From assembly GCA_900313615.1 (NCBI GenBank), contig OMRP01000008.1, positions 1 through 64,000 of the forward strand: a stretch of DNA of 64,000 nt. Reading direction: 5' to 3'. This document shows positions 32,585 to 41,540 of this stretch, in pieces; positions within the stretch are counted from its first letter, which is position 1; every line of letters begins with the position of its first letter. A program made the translations under genes and the position numbers. Source of the DNA: an uncultured Prevotellaceae bacterium. GTDB taxonomy: Bacteria; Bacteroidota; Bacteroidia; Bacteroidales; Bacteroidaceae. Below the pieces are notes generated by a model. The model searched no databases. It had not been told where the DNA came from and worked only from the letters and a program-made list of their open reading frames with translations.

Positions 32585-34255
32585 ATGAACAACGAAACCG
32601 GTAATACATCACTTTCTGAACGTACCTTAGGCGGATGGCTCGAGCATTGGGCAGAGACAACGCCCGATAGAGAATATATCGTTTATTCTGATCGTAACCT
32701 GCGCTTCACATGGAGTGTGTTCAACCAAAGGGTGGACAATCTGGCCAAGGGACTGCTTGCTATAGGTGTGAAAAGGGGAAGCAATGTGGGTATTTGGGCT
32801 ACCAATGTGCCTGATTGGCTCACCTTCCTTTATGCCACCGCTAAAATTGGTGCTGTGCTCGTAACGGTCAACACAAACTATAAGCAGTCGGAGCTAGAAT
32901 ACTTGTGTAAGGACTCCGACATGCATACACTATGCATCACCGACGGCACATGGGAATGCGATTATGTTGATATGACGTATAAAATGTTGCCGGAATTGCG
33001 ACAGTGCGAACGAGGACACCTCAACAGCGAACGCTTCCCGTACCTCAAAAACGTGGTGTTCATCGGCATGGAGAAATACCGCGGTATGTATAACACGGCG
33101 GAATTGCTGCTTCTTGGACAGAATATTGACGATTCCACACTCAAAGAGGCGAAGGAGAGTGTCACTTGCCACGATGTGGTCAATATGCAATATACGTCGG
33201 GCACCACGGGGTTCCCAAAAGGGGTTATGCTCACCCATTTTAATATTGCCAACGATGGCTTCTTTACGGGTGAGGCCATGGGATTCACCGACCAGGACAA
33301 ATTGTGTGTCTGTGTGCCGCTGTTCCACTGCTTCGGCGTGGTGCTTGCCACGATGAATTGCCTCACGCATGGATGTACGCAGGTGATGGTGGAGAAGTTC
33401 GACCCCTTGGTGGTGCTCGCATCGATACATAAGGAACGGTGTACGGCGCTTTATGGCGTGCCAACGATGTATATCGCCGAACTCGACCATCCGATGTTCC
33501 CAATGTTCGACATGAGCTGCCTTCGCACAGGCATCATGGCGGGGTCGCTATGTCCCATAGAACTGATGAAGAGGGTAAGTGAAAAAATGTTTATGACCAT
33601 CACGAGCGTATACGGACTGACGGAGAGCTCGCCGGGTATGACGCATACTTGCCTTACCGATACTTTCGAACAAAGGTGCACGACCGTTGGACGAGATTAT
33701 CCTTTCGTTGAAGTAAAAGTGCTCGACCCGGAGACGGGAGAGGAATGCCCGGTCGGGGTGCAGGGTGAGATGTGTTGTCGTGGGTTCAACGTGATGAAAG
33801 GATATTACAAGAACCCGGAGGCTACGGCGGAGGTGATTGACAAAAATGGATTCCTCCATTCGGGAGACCTCGGTATCAAGGATGAACAGGGATACTACCG
33901 CATCACAGGACGCATCAAGGACATGATTATTCGTGGCGGCGAGAATGTTTACCCGCGTGAGATAGAGGAATTCCTTTACCACATGCCGGGTATCAAGGAT
34001 GTGCAGGTGGCGGCCGTGCCTTCAAAGAAATATGGCGAGGCGGTAGGCGCTTTCATCATCCTACAAGAGGGTGTGAAGATGCTGCCGGAGGATGTTCAGG
34101 AGTTCTGCCGAGGAAAGATTGCTCGTTACAAGATTCCCAAGTACGTTTTCTTCATCGACGAGTTCCCACTAACAGGCTCTGGGAAAATCCAAAAGTTCAA
34201 GCTTAAGGAGATGAGTCTCAAACTATGTGAGCAATTGGGAATTGAGGTGGTATAA
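32585..34255 (+). CDS. AMP-forming acyl-CoA synthetase-like ligase
   Basis: A 556-aa member of the ANL superfamily, which adenylates a carboxylic acid and transfers it to CoA. The P-loop-like [16 protein letters not shown], the Y-G-L-T-E-S-S motif ([11 protein letters not shown]), the hinge GFLHSGDLG and the C-terminal [20 protein letters not shown] with [10 protein letters not shown] (catalytic Lys) are present. The overall layout resembles medium- or long-chain fatty acyl-CoA ligases (FadD-like). The substrate is not certain. It is in an operon with the XRE-cupin gene 12 nt upstream. It ends 6 nt from the convergent gene's stop codon. Confidence 0.92.
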   Translation: MNNETGNTSLSERTLGGWLEHWAETTPDREYIVYSDRNLRFTWSVFNQRVDNLAKGLLAIGVKRGSNVGIWATNVPDWLTFLYATAKIGAVLVTVNTNYKQSELEYLCKDSDMHTLCITDGTWECDYVDMTYKMLPELRQCERGHLNSERFPYLKNVVFIGMEKYRGMYNTAELLLLGQNIDDSTLKEAKESVTCHDVVNMQYTSGTTGFPKGVMLTHFNIANDGFFTGEAMGFTDQDKLCVCVPLFHCFGVVLATMNCLTHGCTQVMVEKFDPLVVLASIHKERCTALYGVPTMYIAELDHPMFPMFDMSCLRTGIMAGSLCPIELMKRVSEKMFMTITSVYGLTESSPGMTHTCLTDTFEQRCTTVGRDYPFVEVKVLDPETGEECPVGVQGEMCCRGFNVMKGYYKNPEATAEVIDKNGFLHSGDLGIKDEQGYYRITGRIKDMIIRGGENVYPREIEEFLYHMPGIKDVQVAAVPSKKYGEAVGAFIILQEGVKMLPEDVQEFCRGKIARYKIPKYVFFIDEFPLTGSGKIQKFKLKEMSLKLCEQLGIEVV

Positions 34256-34261
34256 TACCCT

Positions 34262-34963
34262 TCAATGCACATCAATCCCATCGAAATACAACTCGGAAAT
34301 AACGGTGTCTTCGTATTTCGTACCGGGATATACAGATAAAATTTCAAATTTCAGTGTCCAGTTCTTCGCATCGGAGTCATGAAATCCTAGCACTCCGACG
34401 TCGAACGATTGTAAAGTCCTGCTGTTCTCCAAGTCAAGAATAGCATAGGGCTTGTCGTCATAGTACACCAATAGTTCTTTCACGCGGGAATTTTCGCTCC
34501 ACGATTTCTCGCTCTTCACATGACCATTGAGGATGCGCACAGTGGTAATCCTTGGACAGCCACCGGCAAACTCATACGTCAGAGACTCGCCAATACCCTG
34601 TCCCTTGGCTCCTTCGGCCCATACACTCTCATGGTCGAAATCGTGGGCATGCGATGCGTCGTAACTAAACCGACCAATGGAAGGTAGGCAACTCGTTGCA
34701 CTCACATTCAGCACTTCACCACCACAATACCAACTGCAGTAGCCTGCATAAAGGTCGTCGTAGACGGTGTAGTCTTCAACAATCTTTCGCTCCTTGACTG
34801 TCAACGTTTTGCCCTGTGCATCACGTTCGGAAAGACGGGTAAACTCTGCATATGTCGCCGTGGGTAACTTGGCCACGTTGGAGGGGCGTATATGACGGAC
34901 TTGCCCCATACTCGTGCCTATTCCTAGGGTGGTCAGCAGACCGATAATAGCCATTCTTTTCAT
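34262..34963 (-). CDS. Exported NADase-type glycan-binding domain protein
   Basis: A 233-aa exported protein (signal peptide MKRMAIIGLLTTLGIGTSMG). It contains the conserved pattern of NADase-type glycan-binding domains: CLPSIGRFSYDASHAHDFD, SVWAEGAKGQGIGESLTYEF, ILNGHVKSEKSWSENSRVKE and a C-terminal beta segment. This discoidin-like fold binds carbohydrate. A CSWYCGG segment precedes it. It may be periplasmic or surface exposed; the glycan is unknown. Its gene runs toward the acyl-CoA ligase with only 6 nt between stops. Confidence 0.85.
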   Translation of the reverse strand: MKRMAIIGLLTTLGIGTSMGQVRHIRPSNVAKLPTATYAEFTRLSERDAQGKTLTVKERKIVEDYTVYDDLYAGYCSWYCGGEVLNVSATSCLPSIGRFSYDASHAHDFDHESVWAEGAKGQGIGESLTYEFAGGCPRITTVRILNGHVKSEKSWSENSRVKELLVYYDDKPYAILDLENSRTLQSFDVGVLGFHDSDAKNWTLKFEILSVYPGTKYEDTVISELYFDGIDVH

Positions 34964-35008
34964 AGTTTTTTCTATTTTGTGGTTCCTTGTTCAAATTTTT
35001 TTCATTTG

Positions 35009-35016
35009 CAAAAATA
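35009..35016 (-). promoter_or_regulatory. -7 element of the glycan-binding gene
   Basis: Minus-strand TATTTTTG about 46 nt before the ATG at 34963. The -33 is not clear. Confidence 0.5.
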
Positions 35017-35111
35017 ACCACATCATCACTTCTTTCCTACTTTTTTAGCCCCTTTTGTATGAACGTTGCAAGTTTAATGATGAAATAGTCCGCTATCTTC
35101 TTTTTTTTCAT

Positions 35112-35119
35112 TACTTTTG
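35112..35119 (+). promoter_or_regulatory. -7 element of the TrmH-family gene
   Basis: TACTTTTG, 21 nt before the ATG at 35141. Its position rules out an upstream in-frame ATG at 35117, which lies inside it. Confidence 0.6.
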
Positions 35120-35140
35120 CAACATAATTTTAGTAGATGT

Positions 35141-35926
35141 ATGGAAATAACAAGCCCCCAAAACCCAAAAATAAAACAGTTCATTGCCCTGCAACAAAAA
35201 GCATCTGAACGGCGTAAGGCTGGACTGTTCGTCGTTGAGGGAATACGCGAACTCTCACATTGTGTTGAGGCGGGCTATCGTATACATTCTCTCTTCGTAT
35301 GTCCTGCCATTCTTGATGATAAGCCATTACCCGTATTACATGATGATATCCGCGTTTTTGAGGTCACGTCTGAGGTGTACGCAAAGATGGCATATCGAGA
35401 GGGAACAGAGGGAGTGATGGCCGTCGTCGAGGCAAAACAGATGTCTCTGCAACAACTCTCGCTGCCTGCAACTCCCCTCGTGATGGTCCTCGAGAGAGTG
35501 GAAAAACCGGGCAATCTCGGTGCTATCTTGCGTAGTGCCGATGCGGCAAGTGCCGATGCTGTCATCGTCTGCGACCCGCTCACCGATATCTATAACCCTA
35601 ATCTCATACGCAGTTCCATTGGCGCCATCTTCACCGTGCCTTGTGTCGCTTGCTCTTCTGAAGAATGTATCGCATTCCTTAAACAACGGGGCATACGTAT
35701 CCTCACGGCACAACTGCAAGATTCTCATCTTTATTATGATACCGACATGCGCTCTGCCACGGCCATCGTCATGGGAACGGAATCTACGGGACTCACAGAG
35801 CAGTGGCGACAGGCTGCAGATGCGCACATTCGCATCCCTATGCTCGGCTGCCTCGACTCGCTCAATGTCTCCGTCAGCGCCGCGATACTCCTCTTTGAAG
35901 CCGTCCGCCAACGTCACTCCTCATAA
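35141..35926 (+). CDS. TrmH/SpoU-family RNA 2'-O-methyltransferase
   Basis: A 261-aa SPOUT methyltransferase. The start at 35141 is chosen over the ATG at 35117, which overlaps the promoter. The N-terminal substrate-binding domain (SPQNPKIKQFIALQQKASER, FVVEGIREL) resembles RlmB/TrmH-type enzymes. The catalytic knot has motif 1 (EKPGNLGAILRSADA), motif 2 (VMGTESTGLTEQW) and motif 3 (IPMLGCLDSLNVSVSAAILL). It transfers a methyl group from S-adenosylmethionine to a ribose 2'-OH in rRNA or tRNA. The exact nucleotide is not known. Confidence 0.92.
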   Translation: MEITSPQNPKIKQFIALQQKASERRKAGLFVVEGIRELSHCVEAGYRIHSLFVCPAILDDKPLPVLHDDIRVFEVTSEVYAKMAYREGTEGVMAVVEAKQMSLQQLSLPATPLVMVLERVEKPGNLGAILRSADAASADAVIVCDPLTDIYNPNLIRSSIGAIFTVPCVACSSEECIAFLKQRGIRILTAQLQDSHLYYDTDMRSATAIVMGTESTGLTEQWRQAADAHIRIPMLGCLDSLNVSVSAAILLFEAVRQRHSS

Positions 35927-36157
35927 TACTTCTCCTCTCCATTTTTTTTAATTTTATAATTTTTTAATCTTTTAATTTTAACGTTTCTATGCTCATCCCA
36001 AGATGCTTTTTGTCAAAGACGTAAAGAATCTTTAATCCATTATATTCATAAATAACAGAAAAACAGTTTAATCTGTATTATCAGTCCTATCAGTGTCTCA
36101 AAAGATTTTATCTAGATATCCAGGATACATACCATCAGTGTCTTAAAACTTCCCTCA

Positions 36158-37501
36158 GTGACAAACATATTCCAAGGTAAAAAAGCCGCTTATTTCACTC
36201 TCGGCTGTAAACTAAATTTCTCCGAGACATCAACCTTCGCCAAACTCCTTGGCGACATGGGGGTGATGCCTGTGGAAAAAGGCGAATGTGCAGACATCTG
36301 CCTCGTCAATACTTGTTCCGTCACCGACGTTGCTGACCATAAATGTCGACAGGCCATACGACGTATGATTCGTCAGCACCCGGGCGCCTTCGTAGTCGTC
36401 ACGGGGTGTTATGCCCAACTGTCACCGACAAAAGTTAATGCTATTGAAGGCGTTGACCTTGTCCTTGGTTCCAATGAGAAAGCGCGTCTCATACAGTATC
36501 TCGCCGAGGCTTGGACGGAAAAGATACCCCCACAGGCCCTGCACCGTCAACATACCGTTCCCACAAAAGACATTACGACGTTCCAACCCAGTTGTTCACG
36601 TGGCAACCGCACGCGTTATTTCCTAAAGGTTCAAGATGGTTGCGATTACTTCTGTACCTATTGCACCATACCTTATGCTCGGGGATTCAGCCGAAGTCCA
36701 TCAATTGCTTCTTTGGTTAAACAAGTGGAAGAAGTGGCTGCAGAAGGGGCGAAAGAAATCGTCCTCACGGGCGTGAATATCGGTGACTTTGGCAAACACA
36801 CGGGGGAACCGTTCCTCTCGTTGATACAGGCGCTCGACAAGGTGGGGGGGGTACAGCGTTTCCGCATCAGTTCGTTGGAACCTGACCTGCTAACGGATGA
36901 CATCATCGACTATTGTGCTAGCAGCAGAGCCTTTATGCCACATTTCCACATACCTTTGCAGAGTGGTTCGGATAAGGTGTTGAGGCTCATGCATCGTCGT
37001 TACGACACGGCGCTCTTCCGCCATAAAGTGGAAAGGATAAAAAGTGCTATGCCTGATGCTTTCATAGGAGTTGACGTGATGGTGGGTACTAGGGGTGAGA
37101 CGGAGGAGTGTTTCGACGAGACATACGCCTTCCTTGAAAGTCTCGATGTAACCCAACTACATGTCTTCCCTTATTCGGAAAGGCCAGGAACGGCGGCGCT
37201 GCGTATTCCACTTATTGTCACTGAAGAGGAGAAAAAGGAACGGAGCCAACGACTGCTCACGCTCTCTGATGAGAAATTGCACCGTTTCTATCAACAGCAT
37301 ATAGGCCAACGGGTGGAGGTGCTCTTTGAACAGGCTCCACGAGGTAGGGCGATGCACGGGTTCGCGAAAAACTATGTTAGGGTGGAACTTCCTCCGGCAT
37401 CTGATAACAACCTCCTCGACAATCAGATACGCAACGTTCGTCTCGAACGATTCAACCGCGACTCATCTGCTCTCATTGCGACACTTCTTAATGAAGAATA
37501 A
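36158..37501 (+). CDS. mtaB: tRNA (t6A37) methylthiotransferase MtaB
   Basis: A 447-aa radical-SAM enzyme that adds a methylthio group to t6A at tRNA position 37. The N-terminal UPF0004 cysteines (Cys17 in LGCKLN, Cys53 in NTCSV, Cys84 in TGCYAQ) and the radical-SAM C-x3-C-x2-C (Cys162, Cys166, Cys169 in CDYFCTYCTIPYARG) bind two iron-sulfur clusters. GSNEK and the C-terminal TRAM-like region follow. The MtaB subtype is favoured over MiaB by the LGCKLN and GSNEKARL sequences. The only usable start is a GTG at 36158, since no ATG lies upstream of the essential first cysteine. It is followed by a glycosyltransferase gene 55 nt later. Confidence 0.9.
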   Translation: MTNIFQGKKAAYFTLGCKLNFSETSTFAKLLGDMGVMPVEKGECADICLVNTCSVTDVADHKCRQAIRRMIRQHPGAFVVVTGCYAQLSPTKVNAIEGVDLVLGSNEKARLIQYLAEAWTEKIPPQALHRQHTVPTKDITTFQPSCSRGNRTRYFLKVQDGCDYFCTYCTIPYARGFSRSPSIASLVKQVEEVAAEGAKEIVLTGVNIGDFGKHTGEPFLSLIQALDKVGGVQRFRISSLEPDLLTDDIIDYCASSRAFMPHFHIPLQSGSDKVLRLMHRRYDTALFRHKVERIKSAMPDAFIGVDVMVGTRGETEECFDETYAFLESLDVTQLHVFPYSERPGTAALRIPLIVTEEEKKERSQRLLTLSDEKLHRFYQQHIGQRVEVLFEQAPRGRAMHGFAKNYVRVELPPASDNNLLDNQIRNVRLERFNRDSSALIATLLNEE

Positions 37502-37556
37502 AAGTCCTGCAATAATCGTTTGCTTTTTTCGTGTAATTTGGGTTCGTAAAAAATCT

Positions 37557-38576
37557 ATGAAACAAAAATCAGCAGTAGTAATTCTCAATTGGAACGGGCG
37601 TAAGATGCTTGAGCAATTCCTGCCATCCGTAGTCGAACATTCCATCGACGTTGCAGAGGTCGTTGTTGCTGATAACGCATCCACTGACGACTCCTTACAA
37701 TTCCTCGGCGACCACTTTCCCCAGGTTCGAACCATTGTGCTCGACAAGAACTACGGATTTGCTGAGGGATACAATAAAGCGCTTGAACAAGTAGATGCTG
37801 AGTATTACATGCTCCTCAACTCGGATGTGGAGGTGACTCCGCACTGGCTTGAGCCGCTCATTGCTTTCCTTGATGATCATGTCGATGTTGCGGCTGTGCA
37901 ACCTAAAATTCGTGCGGTGGCAGACAAGGATGCTTTTGAATATGCTGGCGCTGCGGGTGGCTTCCTTGACCGTTTGGGATATCCTTTCTGTCGTGGACGA
38001 CTTTTCGAGGAGTTGGAGAAAGACCAAGGACAGTACGACACCCCGATGGAGGTGCATTGGGCTACAGGAGCGTGTATGTTGGTTAGAGCAAATGATTTCT
38101 GGGCTGTTAACGGCTTCGATGGGCGCTTCTTTGCGCACAACGAGGAGATTGACATGTGCTGGCGCATGCGTATCGCAGGAAAGAGAATATTCTGCTTACC
38201 CACAACGTATGTATATCATGTGGGAGGGGGCACGCTGCCGAAAAATAACCCTCGCAAAACATACCTCAATTTTCGTAACAACCTTACCATGCTTTATAAG
38301 AACCTGCCAGACAATGAACTGCGTAAGGTTATGCGATGGCGATGGCTCCTCGACCGTCTAGCAGCCATGAAGATGCTGATTCTCGAAGGACATTGGGCTG
38401 ACTGCAAAGCTGTATTCCAAGCGCGGCACGCCTATCGTCAATGGCGGCACGATTTCCGTCAATCCTCCCTGTCTCCCCAATCCCCTCAGTCTTCCCTTGC
38501 TCCATTCTCTCTCCTATGGCAGTTCTACATCAAGGGGCGCAAGCGTTTCTCTGATCTCCCCAAACTTTCCTTTTAG
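37557..38576 (+). CDS. GT2-family glycosyltransferase
   Basis: A 339-aa inverting glycosyltransferase. The ATG at 37557 gives the canonical start MKQKSAVVILNWNGRKMLEQ; the longer frame overlaps mtaB. The GT-A fold shows VVVADNASTDDS, the DxD-type LLNSDVEV, ATGACMLVRA and the acceptor-region NEEIDMCWRMRIAGKRIF followed by YHVGGGTL. It resembles rhamnosyltransferases of cell-envelope polysaccharide synthesis. There is no membrane span; the protein is cytoplasmic and probably membrane-associated. The donor and acceptor sugars are unknown. Confidence 0.92.
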   Translation: MKQKSAVVILNWNGRKMLEQFLPSVVEHSIDVAEVVVADNASTDDSLQFLGDHFPQVRTIVLDKNYGFAEGYNKALEQVDAEYYMLLNSDVEVTPHWLEPLIAFLDDHVDVAAVQPKIRAVADKDAFEYAGAAGGFLDRLGYPFCRGRLFEELEKDQGQYDTPMEVHWATGACMLVRANDFWAVNGFDGRFFAHNEEIDMCWRMRIAGKRIFCLPTTYVYHVGGGTLPKNNPRKTYLNFRNNLTMLYKNLPDNELRKVMRWRWLLDRLAAMKMLILEGHWADCKAVFQARHAYRQWRHDFRQSSLSPQSPQSSLAPFSLLWQFYIKGRKRFSDLPKLSF

Positions 38577-38704
38577 ATTCGGGTAGTTATTTCATACCCT
38601 AATTGTGTAACTCGTGTAATTCGTAGTGAATATTAATTTTTCACAATCTCAACAAAGAAGAATTGCAGAAAAAGTAGTAATTTAGCGGCGGAAAACTATC
38701 TCCT

Positions 38705-39685
38705 ATGAAAATAAAGCATTTTTACAAAGCCGTTACTACCGTAGTGATGATGCTTGTCTTTACCGTTATCACTGCCCAAGCGCAGACCAACAACCGTCCG
38801 AAAATCGGCCTGGCGTTGGGTGGCGGCGGTGCCAAGGGTGCTGCCGAAATAGGCGCATTGAAGGTGATAGAGGAGTGTGGCATACCCATCGACTACATCG
38901 CAGGAACGAGCATTGGAAGTATTGTCGGAGGGCTTTATGCGGTGGGATATCGTAGTGCTGACCTCGACCACTTGTTTCGTTCGCAGGAATGGCTGTCGTT
39001 GCTGACTGACAGAAAGAACGACCTGAAGAACGTGCCACTGAGTGAGGAAGATGGTGTGACGTATATCTTCGGATTCCCTGTGTCACGAAAAAAACGCAAG
39101 GAGGGGGAACGACCGATGATAGGCATGCTCAATGGCGATCAGATTGTGCTGGTGCTCGACAGCATGATGCAACGTTCAGGGTATATACAGTTCGATACTT
39201 TGCCCATCCCCTTCAGGTGCGTGGCAGTCGATATCAGTGGTCCAGACGAAGTGGTGCTCAAAGAAGGTGAACTGGCCAAGGCGATGCGGGCGAGCATGGC
39301 TATACCGGGAGCCTTCAAGGCCGTGGAATGGGGGGATAAGACGTTGGTCGATGGTGGTATGATTAATAACTTGCCTGTTGACGTGGTACGGGCCATGGGG
39401 GCTGACATCGTGATTGCTATAGACCTAAGCAATGAACAACATGAGAGTCGTGACTTCTCGCTGAAGGACCTGGTGGGTATAGGTGGCATACTCGATTGGG
39501 CGGTATCACGTCCTGACTGGAAGAAACACAATGAGAACAGGGCGGATGCTGACGTGCTGATAACACCAAACCTAGAGGGTTACGACGTGATGAGTTTTTC
39601 TTTGGAGAGCATTAGCGACATGATTGCACGTGGTGAACGTGCCGCTCGTCAGGTGAAACCCCAACTGCTGAAATTAAAGCAATAA
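38705..39685 (+). CDS. Exported patatin-like phospholipase
   Basis: A 326-aa protein with a signal peptide (MKIKHFYKAVTTVVMMLVFT then VITAQAQ). The patatin motifs are GGGGAKGAAEIG (39-50), nucleophile elbow GTSIG (Ser69), SMAIPGAFKAVEWG and the DGG Asp216. Unlike the gene at 11615-13855, it has no POTRA or barrel. It is a periplasmic or secreted soluble lipase, acting on phospholipids or other lipid esters. The PafA-type phosphatase gene follows 90 nt later. Confidence 0.9.
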   Translation: MKIKHFYKAVTTVVMMLVFTVITAQAQTNNRPKIGLALGGGGAKGAAEIGALKVIEECGIPIDYIAGTSIGSIVGGLYAVGYRSADLDHLFRSQEWLSLLTDRKNDLKNVPLSEEDGVTYIFGFPVSRKKRKEGERPMIGMLNGDQIVLVLDSMMQRSGYIQFDTLPIPFRCVAVDISGPDEVVLKEGELAKAMRASMAIPGAFKAVEWGDKTLVDGGMINNLPVDVVRAMGADIVIAIDLSNEQHESRDFSLKDLVGIGGILDWAVSRPDWKKHNENRADADVLITPNLEGYDVMSFSLESISDMIARGERAARQVKPQLLKLKQ

Positions 39686-39775
39686 AGAATCCGAACAATT
39701 CGCACAATTCGTAGTGACAACATATAAATAATAGTGCTAACAACCTTTGCATACGTTTAAAACAAACAGAAGTAT

Positions 39776-41251
39776 ATGAAAAGAATAATCTTGTTATTGG
39801 TAGTCATATCCTCAGTTCTGGCAGCCCAATCCCAAGTAGTCCGCCCCAAACTCGTAGTTGGCTTGATGGTCGACCAAATGCGGTGGGATTATCTTTATTA
39901 TTATTACGATGAATATGGTGAGGACGGTCTCAAACGTTTGCTTCGAGATGGTTATAACTGCGAAAACACGTTAATCAACTATGTCCCCACGGTCACGGCT
40001 ATAGGCCATTCCAGCGTTTATACGGGAAGCGTGCCGGCACTCACGGGTATCTGTGGTAATGACTTCGTGGTAGATGGCCGAACGACAACGAGCGTCAAAG
40101 ATACCACGGTGACCACTGTGGGAGCGCCCAATGGCAAGGGAGGACAACAGTCGCCTCATTTGCTCTTGGCCACAACCATAGGCGACGAACTTAAACTTGC
40201 CACGAATTTCCAATCAAAGGTGATTGGCATTGCCATCAAAGACAGGGCTGCGATATTGCCTGCTGGTCATAGCGCCGATGCAGCCTACTGGTACGACCGT
40301 AAAAATGCCTGTTTCGTCACCAGCAGTTATTATATGGAACGTTTGCCGCAATGGATGGAGGAGTTCAACAAACAACATCCCCTGCCTGACAACCATAACC
40401 TCAACCCAACTAACGAAGGGGTGACGATGACCATCGACCTTGCTGAGGCAGCTATTGACGGCGAGCAACTGGGACAGGACGACATCACCGACCTGCTCGC
40501 GGTGAGCATATCGTCGACGGATGCTATCGGTCACGAATACAGTACTCGCGGCAAAGAGAACCATGATGTCTACATGCAGCTCGACCGCGATGTGGCACGC
40601 TTCCTCCGCATCCTCGACACGAAGGTGGGGCGAGGAAACTATTTGCTCTTCCTCTCTGCAGACCACGGGGCAATGCATAATCCAAATTTCTTGCGTTCGC
40701 ACAAGATGCCCAACGGCGGATGGGATAATGGCAAGACATTCCGCGAACTGAATGGCCTCTTGGAAAGTAAATACGGAGGAACAAAATTGGTAAAGGCCAT
40801 CATGGACAGCAGAATCTATCTCGACCGTGAGCAGATAGATGCGAGAAATCTTGACATAGATGCCATCAAGGCCGATGTGCTCAAGGAACTGTGTAAAGAA
40901 CCGACCATACAGTTTGCTGTCGATGGCGACCGCATCAGTGAGGCTACATTGCCACCTGTCTTGAAAGAACGTATCCTTAATGGATACAACCGCGAACGTG
41001 GCGGTGACTTGTTTGTTGTCCTAAAGTCTGGACATTTGGGGTGGCGCTTCCGTGATGATTACCATGGTACCTCGCACGGCGCTTGGAATAACTACGATGC
41101 GCATATTCCCCTGATATTCTTGGGGTGGGGTGTCACACCAGGACGTACTGACAGGGCCATCTTCATTACCGATATCGCTCCAACTATTTGCTCCATGCTC
41201 CGCATACAAGCACCTAACTGTGCCATAGGCAATCCCATAGACATGAAATAA
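39776..41251 (+). CDS. pafA: PafA-type alkaline phosphatase
   Basis: A 491-aa exported enzyme (signal peptide MKRIILLLVVISSVLAAQSQ). It matches the Bacteroidota PafA group of the alkaline phosphatase superfamily: metal ligand Asp33 in MVDQMRWDY, the nucleophile Thr74 within NYVPTVTAIGHSSVYTG, the phosphate-contacting IKDRAAILPAGHSADAAYW, and metal ligands in SSTDAIGHEYS, SADHGA and GTSHGAWNNYD. The enzyme hydrolyses phosphate monoesters in the periplasm and is common in this phylum for phosphate supply. Assignment is by motif. A terminator follows immediately. Confidence 0.88.
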   Translation: MKRIILLLVVISSVLAAQSQVVRPKLVVGLMVDQMRWDYLYYYYDEYGEDGLKRLLRDGYNCENTLINYVPTVTAIGHSSVYTGSVPALTGICGNDFVVDGRTTTSVKDTTVTTVGAPNGKGGQQSPHLLLATTIGDELKLATNFQSKVIGIAIKDRAAILPAGHSADAAYWYDRKNACFVTSSYYMERLPQWMEEFNKQHPLPDNHNLNPTNEGVTMTIDLAEAAIDGEQLGQDDITDLLAVSISSTDAIGHEYSTRGKENHDVYMQLDRDVARFLRILDTKVGRGNYLLFLSADHGAMHNPNFLRSHKMPNGGWDNGKTFRELNGLLESKYGGTKLVKAIMDSRIYLDREQIDARNLDIDAIKADVLKELCKEPTIQFAVDGDRISEATLPPVLKERILNGYNRERGGDLFVVLKSGHLGWRFRDDYHGTSHGAWNNYDAHIPLIFLGWGVTPGRTDRAIFITDIAPTICSMLRIQAPNCAIGNPIDMK

Positions 41252-41254
41252 GTG

Positions 41255-41279
41255 ATGCGGGGGGAATTTCCTCCCGCAT
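41255..41279 (+). terminator. Terminator after PafA-type gene
   Basis: The arms ATGCGGG / CCCGCAT, extended inward by GGGAA/TTCCT pairing including a wobble, are followed by TTTTT. It lies 4 nt after the stop codon. Confidence 0.8.
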
Positions 41280-41540
41280 TTTTCAATAATAGAACATTCC
41301 TTGTGATTTTGTATAAATCTCTCCCTCTCTATAGCTCATAGCTTACTTGTTGTCACTTTTTCTCCCTTTTTTCTTTTTTTTTCCTCAATATTTCTTGCTT
41401 TTTTCAAGAAATAATAGTAATATTGCAAAATATTTACAATTAAACCATAATTAAATAGAATAACCTAATTTCATATCAGGAATCTCTCTCTTTTGAATCT
41501 TATCTTTATTATATTTTCTATAACCTAAAACAATTCGCTT
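41280..41540. other. Long 5' leader region of the FN3 protein gene
   Basis: This 261-nt spacer has no coding frame of note. It holds a T/C-rich run, a small hairpin TTCTTG/CAAGAA at about 41393-41411, and a TAATATTG -7-like box near 41419-41426, which would leave a leader of about 110 nt. The rest is A/T-rich. Confidence 0.5.
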
